64,000 bases of DNA, taken from assembly GCA_009697105.1 (NCBI GenBank), contig SIAQ01000004.1:39349-103348 (forward strand). The letters are read 5' to 3'. The first letter of the stretch is position 1. Each line of letters begins with the position of its first letter. Positions 1 to 8,602 of the stretch are shown here, in pieces. The DNA comes from Gemmataceae bacterium. Lineage in GTDB: Bacteria; Planctomycetota; Planctomycetia; Gemmatales; Gemmataceae. The notes below the pieces were generated by a model. That model did no database searches and had not been told where the DNA came from. It saw only the letters and a list, made by a program, of their open reading frames with translations. The position numbers and the translations under genes are program-made.

Positions 1-790
1 TCGCCAAGACGCCGACATCTTGCACAGTGATCGCCTGAAAGGAGCCCGCCATGCGAGCATCTTGCAGTACGAGCGGGAAACCGTTCAGCGTGCCTGAGCA
101 GCAAGTTCCGATCGGCAGGACGATCGCGTAGGCCGTCATCACCGCACTCGTCGTGCCGCGGGCGAGTGTCGAAATCAGCAAGCACAAGCTGCCGATGGTC
201 AAGGCGTTCAGGAGGGTATTGAGCAGATTGCCGACGATGAGGAGATAATCGATGCCGCCCCATAATTGCGCGATGGCGAGAATCGGAAAGCCGGCGATGA
301 CGAAGCCGAACAGGTGCACGACGCGCGCGCTGAGGATGCCGAGGACGATTTCCCGATTGCTCATCTGCGTGGAGAAAAGCAGTTCCAGTGTGCCGCGCTC
401 GCGTTCCTCGGTCACGGTGCTCGCGATATATGCCGGCGCAAGCAAGAGGATGGCGAGGTTCTGCGCCGCGAAGAGTGCATAGGCGAACTGCACGGAGATG
501 CGGGCGAAATCGTTGGGCCGCATGCGCTCATGCCGACCGAAATCCAGGTAAACGATGAAAAGCCCGCCGAGCATTGCGAACAAACAGAACACGCGAAGCA
601 TCGTGCTGCGTCCCCGCCGTGCCAGGCGGATGACGTCGTAATAGACGTGTGGGCCGACGAATTGCCAACCGCCGTGTCGAAAGGCAATGATCTGTAACAC
701 GGCGAAGGCGACAAGCGTTGTCAATCCCGCCGATAGACTAGCGGCTTGGCCATAGACGCCAAGTAAAAGAATCGGCACAGCCCAAAGCAC
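1..790 (-). CDS. ABC-2 type transporter permease, partial (3' end off window)
   Basis: Read on the minus strand, this frame is open to the left edge and encodes a multi-span membrane protein. It has hydrophobic stretches near the start, then a polar segment with YYDVIRLARRGRS, then the TVTEERERGTLELLFSTQMS element with a following helix. The EERERGT-ELL pattern is typical of ABC-2 permease subunits, which form the membrane channel of exporters. No ATG is available in frame. The first usable start is GTG at 790, and an in-frame TGA at 820-818 lies just upstream. The preceding frame is also membrane-type, so this could be the second part of a gene split by that stop. The C-terminus is cut by the window edge. 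Confidence 0.7.
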   Translation of the reverse strand, partial: MLWAVPILLLGVYGQAASLSAGLTTLVAFAVLQIIAFRHGGWQFVGPHVYYDVIRLARRGRSTMLRVFCLFAMLGGLFIVYLDFGRHERMRPNDFARISVQFAYALFAAQNLAILLLAPAYIASTVTEERERGTLELLFSTQMSNREIVLGILSARVVHLFGFVIAGFPILAIAQLWGGIDYLLIVGNLLNTLLNALTIGSLCLLISTLARGTTSAVMTAYAIVLPIGTCCSGTLNGFPLVLQDARMAGSFQAITVQDVGVLA

Positions 791-817
791 GCCGAGGATG
801 GCCCATTCGATGCGCGA

Positions 818-1036
818 TCATTTCGGCAGCGCGATCGGCGCGGACCCCGGCCTGCCCATTGCCGCCGTGATCAGATTGCCAACGGCGAACAGCGCGATCA
901 CCAACAGCGGAACCGTAGCCCAGATGGCCCAGGGAACGCCGATCGAGAATAAGAGCATAGTCGCCATGACGCACAATCCGAGGATTGTGCCAGCGCGAGG
1001 CCAGCCCGAACTCGGTGGTGGCGAAGGATCGTGCAT
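818..1036 (-). CDS. Small two-helix membrane protein upstream of ABC-2 permease
   Basis: A 72-residue product starting MHDPSPPPSS, with two predicted membrane helices (about residues 16-34 and 37-55). An upstream in-frame ATG at 1084 would begin inside a hairpin, so 1036 is preferred. It ends at a TGA, after which the same frame continues immediately into the ABC-2 permease sequence. It is therefore either a separate small subunit or the N-terminal part of one permease gene interrupted by a stop. No family was recognised for it alone. Confidence 0.45.
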   Translation of the reverse strand: MHDPSPPPSSGWPRAGTILGLCVMATMLLFSIGVPWAIWATVPLLVIALFAVGNLITAAMGRPGSAPIALPK

Positions 1037-1066
1037 GGCGCAGTCTGCTTTAGTAATCCGCTTACC

Positions 1067-1112
1067 GCATAGCGCTCGGAACATCCCGCGCGAGCGCTAA
1101 GCCGCAAGCGGC
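1067..1112. repeat. Intergenic hairpin, GCGCTAAGCCGCAAGCGG family
   Basis: TAGCGCTCG and CGAGCGCTA arms flank a short loop, followed by the tail AAGCCGCAAGCGG. The same words recur at about 9.2, 28.4, 28.9, 31.1, 53.6, 56.2 and 57.3 kb. Confidence 0.6.
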
Positions 1113-1178
1113 AACCAAGGGAGTTGATATTTTCGCTTCTCTTACACTACGAAAAGCATGGGCGTGTAAAACGAAAAC

Positions 1179-1206
1179 AACCCGCGTCATGAAGATGACG
1201 CGGGTT
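1179..1206 (-). terminator. Probable intrinsic terminator of the DUF1501 gene
   Basis: A perfect 12-bp stem (AACCCGCGTCAT / ATGACGCGGGTT) with a 4-base loop. On the minus strand it is followed by the T-rich GTTTTCGTTTT, downstream of the DUF1501 stop. Confidence 0.65.
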
Positions 1207-1227
1207 GCAATGTTATTAAATAACTAC

Positions 1228-1312
1228 TACAGTGACTCTTGTAGCTGAATTCGTGAGAATTCGGATTCGTCGCACCCGAATTCTCACGAATTCAGCTACA
1301 AGAGTCGCTGTA
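1228..1312. repeat. Long inverted repeat sharing its core with the MITE at 25.7 and 26.1 kb
   Basis: Arms of 37 bp (1228-1264 and 1276-1312) with one mismatch and an 11-base loop. The inner word GAATTCGTGAGAATTCGG is identical to the internal hairpin of the TIR-bounded elements near 25.7 and 26.1 kb, but the outer TIRs of those elements are absent here. Confidence 0.8.
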
Positions 1313-1334
1313 AAACTAACCACCACCCACGATC

Positions 1335-2600
1335 CTAGAACAACTGCGCGATTGGCATGGCGGGCCGGTCGACGATGCGGATCGGTCGGCCGTTCGGAGC
1401 TTGGTTTTGCTTGTTGTAGTCGATGCCCAACGCACGGCAAACGGTTGCCATGAAGTCGAGCGGGCCGACCGGACGGTCAACGACGGTTGCGGCTTCGGCG
1501 TCGGTGCGGCCGATGACCTGGCCGCCGCGGATGCCGCCGCCGATCATGACGCTCGACCATGCACGCGGGTAATGATCGCGGCCCGGCAGAGCGCCGCGTT
1601 GATTGATGCGTGGCGTACGGCCGAACTCGCCCATCCAGATGATGAGAGTGTTGTCGAGCAAGCCGCGATCGCGGAGGTCGCGGGTCAAAGAGCTCATGGC
1701 CGGGTCAACTTGGCCGGAGAGCTGACGGACGCGTTCGAAGTTGTTCTGGTGAGTGTCCCAGCCGCCGAGGGTGACTTCGACGAACTTGACGCCGGCTTCG
1801 ATCAATCGGCGAGCCATCAAGCAGCCTTCGCCGAACTTGTTGGCACCATAAGCGGCGCGGCTGGCAGCGGGTTCGAGCGAGATGTCGAACGCGCGGGTGC
1901 CGGTGTCGCGCATCAGGGTGACCGCACGCTGAATCGTCGTGGCGTGTGCCGTGGCGGTGTTGGCGTTGTGCTGGCGCTGGAAGCCCGATTCGAGTTCATT
2001 GAGGAGGTCAATTCGGCTGTCGAATTGGCCCGCAGTGACGCCGGTGCGGAGGTTCTCGACGCCGCGCGCCGGATCGCTAACGATCAGGGGTTGGTGGCGA
2101 GCCCCGAGGAAGCCGGAGCCGTAAGCGCGGTTGCCGACCGAGACGAAGTTCGGCATGGCGTTGGTTTCGCTGCCGAGTTCCTTGGAGACGATTGCGCCAA
2201 TGCTCGGGTAGACGATGCCGCCCTGGCCTTCGCGGTAGCCGGTGTGGAGGTTATATTTCGCACGGCCGTGAGCGCCTTCCGGCGTGCTCATGCTGCGGAT
2301 GATGGCGGCATGGTTGGTCAGGCGAGCGAACTGCGGGAAATGTTCGCTGATCTGGATGCCGTTGGTCGCCGTCTGAATTTGGCGATACGGGCCACCGTTA
2401 TCTGTGCCGGGACGGAGATCCCAGGTGTCTTTGTGAGTCGGGCCGCCGTCCATCCACAGAAGGATGCAGTTCTTGGTCGTTTGGCGGGTCGTGGCGGCAT
2501 GCGTCGCCAGGATGTTGAACCAATTGGACATCGAGTACGACAGAACGCCAGCTGCGGACAGCTTCAGCGCGTCGCGGCGATTGAGGCCTTGATCGAACAT
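1335..2600 (-). CDS. DUF1501 family protein (Tat leader)
   Basis: A 421-residue protein of the DUF1501 family, which has an alkaline-phosphatase/sulfatase-like fold and is abundant and exported in Planctomycetota; its substrate is unknown. The N-terminus carries a twin-arginine-type leader (NRRDALKL at residues 7-14, then a hydrophobic stretch). Family motifs are present in order: WMDGGPTHKDTWDLRP, WDTHQNNF, GEFGRTPRIN and GRDHYPRAW. The start at 2600 is chosen because GGAG lies 6 bases upstream; a longer TTG start at 2612 would overlap that site. It lies just downstream of the DUF1549/DUF1553 gene on the same strand, the usual pairing for these families. Confidence 0.93.
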   Translation of the reverse strand: MFDQGLNRRDALKLSAAGVLSYSMSNWFNILATHAATTRQTTKNCILLWMDGGPTHKDTWDLRPGTDNGGPYRQIQTATNGIQISEHFPQFARLTNHAAIIRSMSTPEGAHGRAKYNLHTGYREGQGGIVYPSIGAIVSKELGSETNAMPNFVSVGNRAYGSGFLGARHQPLIVSDPARGVENLRTGVTAGQFDSRIDLLNELESGFQRQHNANTATAHATTIQRAVTLMRDTGTRAFDISLEPAASRAAYGANKFGEGCLMARRLIEAGVKFVEVTLGGWDTHQNNFERVRQLSGQVDPAMSSLTRDLRDRGLLDNTLIIWMGEFGRTPRINQRGALPGRDHYPRAWSSVMIGGGIRGGQVIGRTDAEAATVVDRPVGPLDFMATVCRALGIDYNKQNQAPNGRPIRIVDRPAMPIAQLF

Positions 2601-2675
2601 TGGATACTCCAAAGGATAGAGGGTGGTGTATTGTTAGGTCCCCGCAGTTAAATGGCTGCGGGGATCGGTTGTTGT

Positions 2676-4379
2676 TTAATGATTCAGCACAAATTCGCTG
2701 GAGTTAAGCAACGCCCAAAGAATGTCGCCATAGGCTGCGCGGGTAGTTGCACCGGGGCGAGCGACATAGGTCGTCAACCGGGTCGTTTCTTGCGTGGTCG
2801 GGCGACGTGACAGCGCGGTGACGTAGATTCGTTCGATCGCCTCGGCGGGCGTCTTGGCGTTGCCGGCGATTTGAGCGGCGATCACTTCGGCGCGATTGGT
2901 GAATGCCGAGTTCATCATACGTAGCGCCTGCGGGATGCCGTTCTGGTATTCCAAGGGATTCGATTCTTCAACGCGGAAGAAGGTTATGAAGGTATCGCGT
3001 GGCCCCTGCGGGCCTTTTTTACCGGCGGCCTTTTCTTTCGGTTCGCCTTTGGCGCCGGTTCCCAAAATCGTCGTCAGCGAATCGAACATTTGCTCCGGGT
3101 TCATAACGCGGATTTCACGACGGCTGTACACGTCATGATCGACCGACCCGGCGTCGACCGTTGAAATGCTGCTCCGTTGATAGACCTCGCTCAGGCAGAT
3201 GGCGCGAAGGAGATACTTCGCGTCGAAGCCATGCAGTTTCATCTGCTCAGTCAACGTGGAAAGGAGTTCCGGGTGCGTGGCCGCGTTGTCCTCGTGCATG
3301 TCGTCAACCGCGTTGACCAAGCCACGACCGAACATGTTGAACCACAGGCGGTTCGCCATCGCCCGTGCGAAGAAGCGATTGTCGGCCGAGGTCATCCACT
3401 GCGCCAACACCGGACGATACGGATCCGCGACATTCATTTTCGGCTCGATGCCCTGGAGGAATTTCGCGGGCACGATTTTCACGGATTCGGGCAGGCTCTT
3501 TTTGTTGGGAGCCTTGTTATTCTCGGTGATCGAAAGCGTCGCGCCCTTCTTGGCCGCCTGTTGCGGCGTGCCGCTGGCTTTGGTCTTCATGAAGAAGGCC
3601 GCCATCGCCCAATATTCCGTCTGTTTCCAGTCCGTAAATGGGTGATTATGGCATTGGGCACACTGAAGCTGCACGCCAAGGAATGTGCGCGTCACATTGT
3701 CGGTGATCTTGTCAACGGTATTGTTGCCGACGAAGTACGCACCGGCGGGGTTCTTGTCGATTTCACCCGTCGCGGTAACCAACTCGTAAACCGTCTTGTT
3801 CAACGGCGTGTTGGCGTTGAAGTTCTCGGCGAACCATTTTTCGAGCGGCTTCTGGTTGAGCAGCCGATTGTTTGTTTCGCGCGGGATCATCAGGTTGACG
3901 AGTTGCTCGGCGTGATAGTTGCCGTAGCGCGAATCGGCGAGAAGCTCGTCGATCAGCTTGGCCCGTTTGTCTTTATCTTTGCTATCGAGGAAGGCGACAA
4001 CCCGCGCGGCGGGCGGGATGACGCCGACGAGGTCGAGATGTGCGCGGCGGACGAACTCGGCGTCGTCGCATAGGCCAGTCGATTTCACGCCTTCGGCCTG
4101 AAGCCGTTTGTTTACTTCTTGATCGATGAGCCGGGCCAAGGCCACAGCGTCTACCTTTTTGCCAGCGGTAAGGCTCTTCGCTTCGGGCAGGCCTTTGGAT
4201 TTCGGAGCGTATTCGCTCTTCTTGGCGTCAACCGTTTTGGCTTTAGTCTTCGCTAGCTGCGCTTGCGCCTCGTCGTTACCCAGGGTCAATGCGCCGATTA
4301 CGAAGGCGCCGAAAATAAAAGTGGCCACCGGCCACATTTTCGCCCAAGACCGACCGGGCTTCGCGTGCTTTTCGGTCAT
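2676..4379 (-). CDS. DUF1549/DUF1553 domain protein with CxxCH motif
   Basis: A 567-residue protein. A membrane or signal helix (about residues 17-34) is followed by a low-complexity linker, a DUF1549 domain (about 75-260) and a DUF1553 domain (about 330-560). DUF1549 ends with CAQCHNHPF at about 240-248, a haem-c-like CxxCH motif conserved in the family. DUF1553 shows the ANRLWFNMFGRGLV element. Such proteins are encoded beside DUF1501 genes in Planctomycetota, as here, and are thought to act outside the cytoplasm; the reaction is not established. ATG at 4379 is preferred over a TTG 30 bases upstream because GGGAG precedes it at suitable spacing. The family often has an N-terminal cytochrome domain, which is absent here. 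Confidence 0.9.
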   Translation of the reverse strand: MTEKHAKPGRSWAKMWPVATFIFGAFVIGALTLGNDEAQAQLAKTKAKTVDAKKSEYAPKSKGLPEAKSLTAGKKVDAVALARLIDQEVNKRLQAEGVKSTGLCDDAEFVRRAHLDLVGVIPPAARVVAFLDSKDKDKRAKLIDELLADSRYGNYHAEQLVNLMIPRETNNRLLNQKPLEKWFAENFNANTPLNKTVYELVTATGEIDKNPAGAYFVGNNTVDKITDNVTRTFLGVQLQCAQCHNHPFTDWKQTEYWAMAAFFMKTKASGTPQQAAKKGATLSITENNKAPNKKSLPESVKIVPAKFLQGIEPKMNVADPYRPVLAQWMTSADNRFFARAMANRLWFNMFGRGLVNAVDDMHEDNAATHPELLSTLTEQMKLHGFDAKYLLRAICLSEVYQRSSISTVDAGSVDHDVYSRREIRVMNPEQMFDSLTTILGTGAKGEPKEKAAGKKGPQGPRDTFITFFRVEESNPLEYQNGIPQALRMMNSAFTNRAEVIAAQIAGNAKTPAEAIERIYVTALSRRPTTQETTRLTTYVARPGATTRAAYGDILWALLNSSEFVLNH

Positions 4380-4560
4380 AAACCCAATCTCCCATTGAGG
4401 TTGATTCAAGTTGGCGGATGCTGGTAAATTCCCAGAATCGCGCGCTTATTGGTATCTAACACCCGTGAATTTGAAAAGTTTCGCAAAATAATAATGATTT
4501 ATTGTGTTTATTTCAGTCGTCTGTAATCTAGCCTAAGATTTCGGCTTGACAAGTATTAAT

Positions 4561-4617
4561 GTTAGCCGGACGCGCAAGCGACGGTGCGCCTTAACGTCGC
4601 TCGCGCGTCCGGCTAAC
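4561..4617. repeat. Inverted repeat, GTTAGCCGGACGCGCAAGC family
   Basis: Begins GTTAGCCGGACGCG and ends CGCGTCCGGCTAAC, with an internal GCGACGGT...CGTCGC stem. It sits between divergently transcribed genes. Relatives lie at 12.26 kb and 44.0 kb. Confidence 0.75.
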
Positions 4618-4646
4618 GAATGTCTTCCCTAACAGGATATTAATTC

Positions 4647-6260
4647 ATGCGCACTCTTTTCTCGGCCACACTTCTCGTGCTGGCATTCATGCCAACCATC
4701 TCTTTGGCACAGGACGGTTTGGCTGGTTCGTGGAAATTCAGTATTTTTGAAGGCCCGCAGCAGCTGCCGCTTTGGCTCTTCCATATCGACGCCAAAGACG
4801 GCAAGATTAACGTGAAGGCGGAACCCCTCCGCGGATCGCCGCGCGTCAAGATCGACGATCCGAAGCAAGTCGGCGATAACCTGACCATGAAAATCCTCGC
4901 AAGCGTGGGCATGGGCGGGGCGCAGACCGTTGTCTTCCACCTCGAAGCACCGCTGCCCAAGCCTGGCGCGAAGAAAATTTACGGCTCGATCGTGCAAACC
5001 GGGTCGAGCAACGCAACACCAGTTTTGCTGGAGGCTACCAACACCAAGACCGTGTTCGATCTCAATCGCGAAACGCTCCAACGCAACCCAGCCGATCCGC
5101 GCGCGTTGGTGGCGATTTTTGAATTCATCGAAGATGCCAAGGACAACAAGTTCGCCGTCGCCGACTTGCAAGAGATCATCGACACATCGATCAAAGCCTC
5201 CGATCTGTATGGCCCACGCTTTAGCCTGCGACACCAGGGCAAACTTCTGGACGCGCTTGCTGTCGAAAAGACGTATGTATCGGTAGCCCTCGAAACGGCC
5301 CGAAAGGTCAGCAAGCTGGTCGATCCGAAGTTGCCGATCGACACCCAGTTGCAGATTCTGACGACCATCGCCAATGTGTTTGAAAAAGGCGGCGCGAAGA
5401 CCGAGGCCGTCGCACTCAACACGCGCCTGGAGAAGATCGAAGGCGACGCCTACGCGGAGTACACGAAGGCCGGCCTGGGCTTCAAGACGCCGAAGTTTTC
5501 CGGACGCAAGAGCAAGAGCACCCGTACCGCCCTGATCGAACTCTTCACCGGCGCCCAATGCCCGCCGTGCGTCGCCGCCGATGTCGCCTTCGACGGCGTC
5601 GCCAAAGCCTACGGCCCGACCGACGTCGTACTGCTTCAGTATCACATGCACATCCCGCGTCCCGAACCGTTGAGCGGCCCGGACAGCGAAGCCCGCTTCG
5701 AATACTACGTCGAAGCCTACGCCAAGCAGATCCGTGGCACCCCCGCCACGCTATTCAATGGCAAGCCGACGGCCCCCGGCGGTGGCGGGCGTGACGACGC
5801 CCCCGAAAAATTCAAGGAATACTCTGATGTGCTCGACAAACTTCTCGAAACCCCGACGACCATCACTTTGACCGCAAAGGCCGTCCGCAACGGCGACAAA
5901 ATCGACATCCAGGCCGACGTCAAAGGCGTCGAGAAGCCTGGCGACAAAATCAAACTCCGCATCGCCCTTACCGAAGGTTGGGTCCGTTACAAAGGCTCGA
6001 ATGGCCTGCAATACCATCACCACGTCGTCCGCGCCCTCGCCGGCGGTGCCAAGGGCGTTGCGATCAAGCAGAAGGACCTTGACCACAAGGTGACCGTCGA
6101 TCTGAGCGACCTGCGGAAAACGCTCAACAAGTACCTCGACGAGGATTATCCCGAAGGCCCGCGCCCGCTGCGCTTGCGCGACCTGAGCATTGTCGCCTTC
6201 GTGCAAGACGACGCCACCGCCGAGGTGCTGCAAGCCGTGACGATTCCCGTGAAGGAATAA
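4647..6260 (+). CDS. Secreted protein with thioredoxin-like fold (CPPC)
   Basis: A 537-residue protein with a clear signal peptide (about residues 1-21, ending SLAQ). The N-terminal part, up to about residue 285, is of unrecognised fold, possibly beta-rich then helical. A thioredoxin-like domain follows: the segment ALIELFTGAQCPPC places a CxxC pair at C305/C308, and RGTPATLFNGK at about residue 365 resembles the cis-Pro loop. The remaining C-terminal ~140 residues look like a beta-sandwich. The role is likely thiol-disulfide exchange or an electron-transfer-related function outside the cytoplasm, but no substrate can be named. It stands alone, flanked by hairpins on both sides. Confidence 0.8.
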   Translation: MRTLFSATLLVLAFMPTISLAQDGLAGSWKFSIFEGPQQLPLWLFHIDAKDGKINVKAEPLRGSPRVKIDDPKQVGDNLTMKILASVGMGGAQTVVFHLEAPLPKPGAKKIYGSIVQTGSSNATPVLLEATNTKTVFDLNRETLQRNPADPRALVAIFEFIEDAKDNKFAVADLQEIIDTSIKASDLYGPRFSLRHQGKLLDALAVEKTYVSVALETARKVSKLVDPKLPIDTQLQILTTIANVFEKGGAKTEAVALNTRLEKIEGDAYAEYTKAGLGFKTPKFSGRKSKSTRTALIELFTGAQCPPCVAADVAFDGVAKAYGPTDVVLLQYHMHIPRPEPLSGPDSEARFEYYVEAYAKQIRGTPATLFNGKPTAPGGGGRDDAPEKFKEYSDVLDKLLETPTTITLTAKAVRNGDKIDIQADVKGVEKPGDKIKLRIALTEGWVRYKGSNGLQYHHHVVRALAGGAKGVAIKQKDLDHKVTVDLSDLRKTLNKYLDEDYPEGPRPLRLRDLSIVAFVQDDATAEVLQAVTIPVKE

Positions 6261-6315
6261 CGCTTGCCGACCATCATCTATTGTGATGTAGGACGAGCCG
6301 GACAAAAAGTTGATA

Positions 6316-6376
6316 AACGAGCCGAAAGCGTGAGCGTAAGATTGGAGAAATCCGTCGCTCACGCTTCCGGCTCGTT
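6316..6376. repeat. Intergenic inverted repeat
   Basis: 21-bp arms (6316-6336 and 6356-6376) with one mismatch and a 19-base loop. The arm word is AACGAGCCGAAAGCGTGAGCG with its middle A/G variable. It lies between convergent genes. Confidence 0.7.
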
Positions 6377-6406
6377 CTATTGTCGGACGTGTCAGAGATG
6401 CAAAAA

Positions 6407-6442
6407 AAGCACCATGGAATTACGCTGAATTCCATGATGCTT
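6407..6442 (-). terminator. Intrinsic terminator of the CAP-domain gene
   Basis: A 15-bp stem with one mismatch (AAGCATCATGGAATT on the minus strand) directly followed on that strand by an uninterrupted run of seven T. It lies 36 bases past the stop of the CAP-domain gene. Confidence 0.8.
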
Positions 6443-6477
6443 GAATTCGAAAGGTTGTACGAACAATTCGCAATGCG

Positions 6478-7050
6478 TCATGCGCGTGGATTCGTAACGA
6501 TCAGGATCGTCACATAATATGGGCCAGGGTTCGATTGGAACGAGGCGCCGAAGTGAGTCGCGTTCCGGTCATAGATCGCGAGTCGGGAGTTGACATCGGC
6601 CAATAGTTGCGCGAAGACCTGGGTCGGCGTCTGCGTTTTGGCCGCGAAGCCATAGGCTTCGTCGAAGTTGATGGCGGGATTGGACGACACCATGCGTTCA
6701 TACGGATCGATGCCTTCCGGAGACACAATGTTGACGTATTTCTTCGTGTTCATGTCTGCCGAATGAAGTTGGGCAACCAAGGCGACGCCGTCGTGCCAGG
6801 TGAGCGCTCTGAGCCCGTTCCGAACGCGCTCCATGTTAATCTGATCGTAAAGATCGCCGGAGAACGTCAACGGGTCATAGGGGAAGCTGCCGTAATACCA
6901 GGCGGTAGTGCCAGACCCGGCTACGGGCGTTATCTTACTGCTCGGACCGGCAGCATTATTGCCGGATACGCTGCACTTCGCGCCCATGAGGGGGAGCATC
7001 AGCATAATAATCGGGAACAGTTTCGCACGATGTTTGAGAAAACGCTTCAT
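6478..7050 (-). CDS. CAP (SCP/PR-1-like) domain protein, exported
   Basis: A 190-residue protein with a basic N-terminus and hydrophobic signal (about residues 9-24) ending LMGAKC. This resembles a lipobox but has Lys just before the Cys, so lipidation is uncertain. The rest matches a small CAP domain: a first helix DLYDQINMERVRNGLRALTW, then VALVAQLHSADM containing the conserved His, and a C-terminal YVTILIV strand. CAP proteins are extracellular with varied functions, so no specific activity is claimed. It is followed by an intrinsic terminator, and is 78 bases downstream of the DUF1559 gene on the same strand. Confidence 0.75.
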   Translation of the reverse strand: MKRFLKHRAKLFPIIMLMLPLMGAKCSVSGNNAAGPSSKITPVAGSGTTAWYYGSFPYDPLTFSGDLYDQINMERVRNGLRALTWHDGVALVAQLHSADMNTKKYVNIVSPEGIDPYERMVSSNPAINFDEAYGFAAKTQTPTQVFAQLLADVNSRLAIYDRNATHFGASFQSNPGPYYVTILIVTNPRA

Positions 7051-7128
7051 CGATACACCTTTCGTTCAAGAAAAACTTGCGGTCACGGTTGCGCCGATTA
7101 TTAACCGCTGTTACGTTGCTGGGTTGAT

Positions 7129-7980
7129 TTACCAATCAAAGTCAGGATTGCCGTCGCGCGGCTTTAAGATCAATTTCCAGGTGCTTGCCGGGATCGATCC
7201 GCTGACAAAGCGCGAGCTGCCGTCGCCCAAGGCCACGGGCATCGCGGAATGCGCAGTTTGGGTTCGGAGTTTGTCGCAATTTAAGGGTTTGACCTGAAAC
7301 ATCATGTAATCCACGGGAGCATACGACGGATGGTCGCTGGGCAGCCCCTTCTGGGTTAAACCGAAATTGTGATACGGGTAAGGCTGCATCGCAATCCGCG
7401 AAACCCGATCGCAAGCGCGATAGCCTTCCGCGAAGAGAACGACGTTGGAGGGGCCGTCCTCCAACTCACGAAAAGGTTGACCGAGGCCGTACGGCCCTTT
7501 CTCCTGTTTGGTGAGCGCGTACCAATTCGCCAAATAATTGGTCCGCGGTTGATCGTCCGCTTGCCCCGATGGATCGGAATGGCAGCGAAGCTCGTGGAAC
7601 GGCATGCCTTTCAAATTGGCATCGACTGAGCTGACCATGTAAAAGCCATTCGTCGAATTGTTCTTCTGACTCTTCACCAAGCGGTCGTACGCGTCCTGAT
7701 AACCCAGGTAGGGCAATAGGTGGACGAACCAGCCGCCGAAAATATCATCGCCCATGCCCGTGGCGTAGGGCGGCATGACCTTTTTGGCATCATGGTGTAG
7801 ATGCACGGCCAGCGCGAGATTCTTCAGATGCGCCAGACATCGGACTCGATTGGAATGTTCTCGCGCAGCCTGGATCCCGAGGACGGACAAGCCCACGACC
7901 GTGGAAATCACGGTAAAAACGACGAGTACTTCCAAAAGCGTGAAGGCGGTCCGTCGCCGGTATTCTCGCTCAGTATACAC
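7129..7980 (-). CDS. DUF1559 protein with prepilin-type N-terminus
   Basis: A 283-residue protein. The N-terminus RRRTAFTLLEVLVVFTVIS is a type IV prepilin-like methylation/cleavage site followed by a hydrophobic helix. It is followed by CLAHLKNLALAVHLHHDAKKVMPPY, typical of DUF1559 proteins, which are greatly expanded in Planctomycetota, and by the late motif DGPSNVVLFAEGYRAC. They are presumed pseudopilin-like and exported. The start at 7980 is GTG with no strong ribosome site; no alternative start precedes the hydrophobic helix. Confidence 0.88.
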   Translation of the reverse strand: MYTEREYRRRTAFTLLEVLVVFTVISTVVGLSVLGIQAAREHSNRVRCLAHLKNLALAVHLHHDAKKVMPPYATGMGDDIFGGWFVHLLPYLGYQDAYDRLVKSQKNNSTNGFYMVSSVDANLKGMPFHELRCHSDPSGQADDQPRTNYLANWYALTKQEKGPYGLGQPFRELEDGPSNVVLFAEGYRACDRVSRIAMQPYPYHNFGLTQKGLPSDHPSYAPVDYMMFQVKPLNCDKLRTQTAHSAMPVALGDGSSRFVSGSIPASTWKLILKPRDGNPDFDW

Positions 7981-8602
7981 GGTGAGGTTTCTGACTGATT
8001 TAGGGGTTACCGAACGCAGCGGGGTAGCGGCGGCGGCGATTATTACTTAGTCCAATTTATCCATTTATCCCATTTTGTCAACAGCGGTTTTGCCTGTTTA
8101 ATGTCTCCCTCATGCGGATTATGCTCAAAACCCCGACTGTTACGATTACGCAGCTTGGGACGGTTGAGAATGCTGAATAGTCTGGGGTTTCTGTCGCCTA
8201 TTGAAGACGATGAACACGCACGACTGCAACAGGCTAGAGAACCATTTTTCATTCCTCCCTCATAAATAAGCAGGTTGGACACCTTAACGTTACCGTGCCA
8301 CGACCGTAAGGGAGTGGCCGACTGGTGGATGCGGGGTTTTGGCGGCCGCTCCCTCACGGTCGCAGCTCGGTAACACTTGCGCCCCTCTTCGATACCGCAT
8401 GTTCAACAAATCCCGGCTCGCCGATGTGGTTATTAAGTCGCGCATGTTGCTCATGCCAAATGGATGAGCGAGATGCGCGACATCCAACTTGAACCTCCCG
8501 AGATCGCAATTGGGCTTGTTTTTTTCGTGTCGGTTTGCCATCCTTACCAGGGCTGACGCAATGGGTGCGCTAGGATCAATAGGCGAATTCCATGGATGGT
8601 CG
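7981..8602. other. Non-coding spacer with one hairpin
   Basis: About 620 bases between the divergent DUF1559 and DUF3501 genes. Short open frames here have no family-like features. The only structure seen is an imperfect inverted repeat at 8289-8374 (core CGACCGTAAGGGAG at 8301 and CTCCCTCACGGTCG at 8349). Confidence 0.55.

Noticed and set aside
1401..2651. Long plus-strand frame opposite the first DUF1501 gene
   Set aside because: Shadow of the conserved minus-strand gene; composition is Ala/Val/Asp/Arg-rich as expected from antisense codons.
8043..8357. 104-codon minus frame in the spacer before the DUF3501 gene
   Set aside because: No family features, crosses a hairpin and has no convincing ribosome site.
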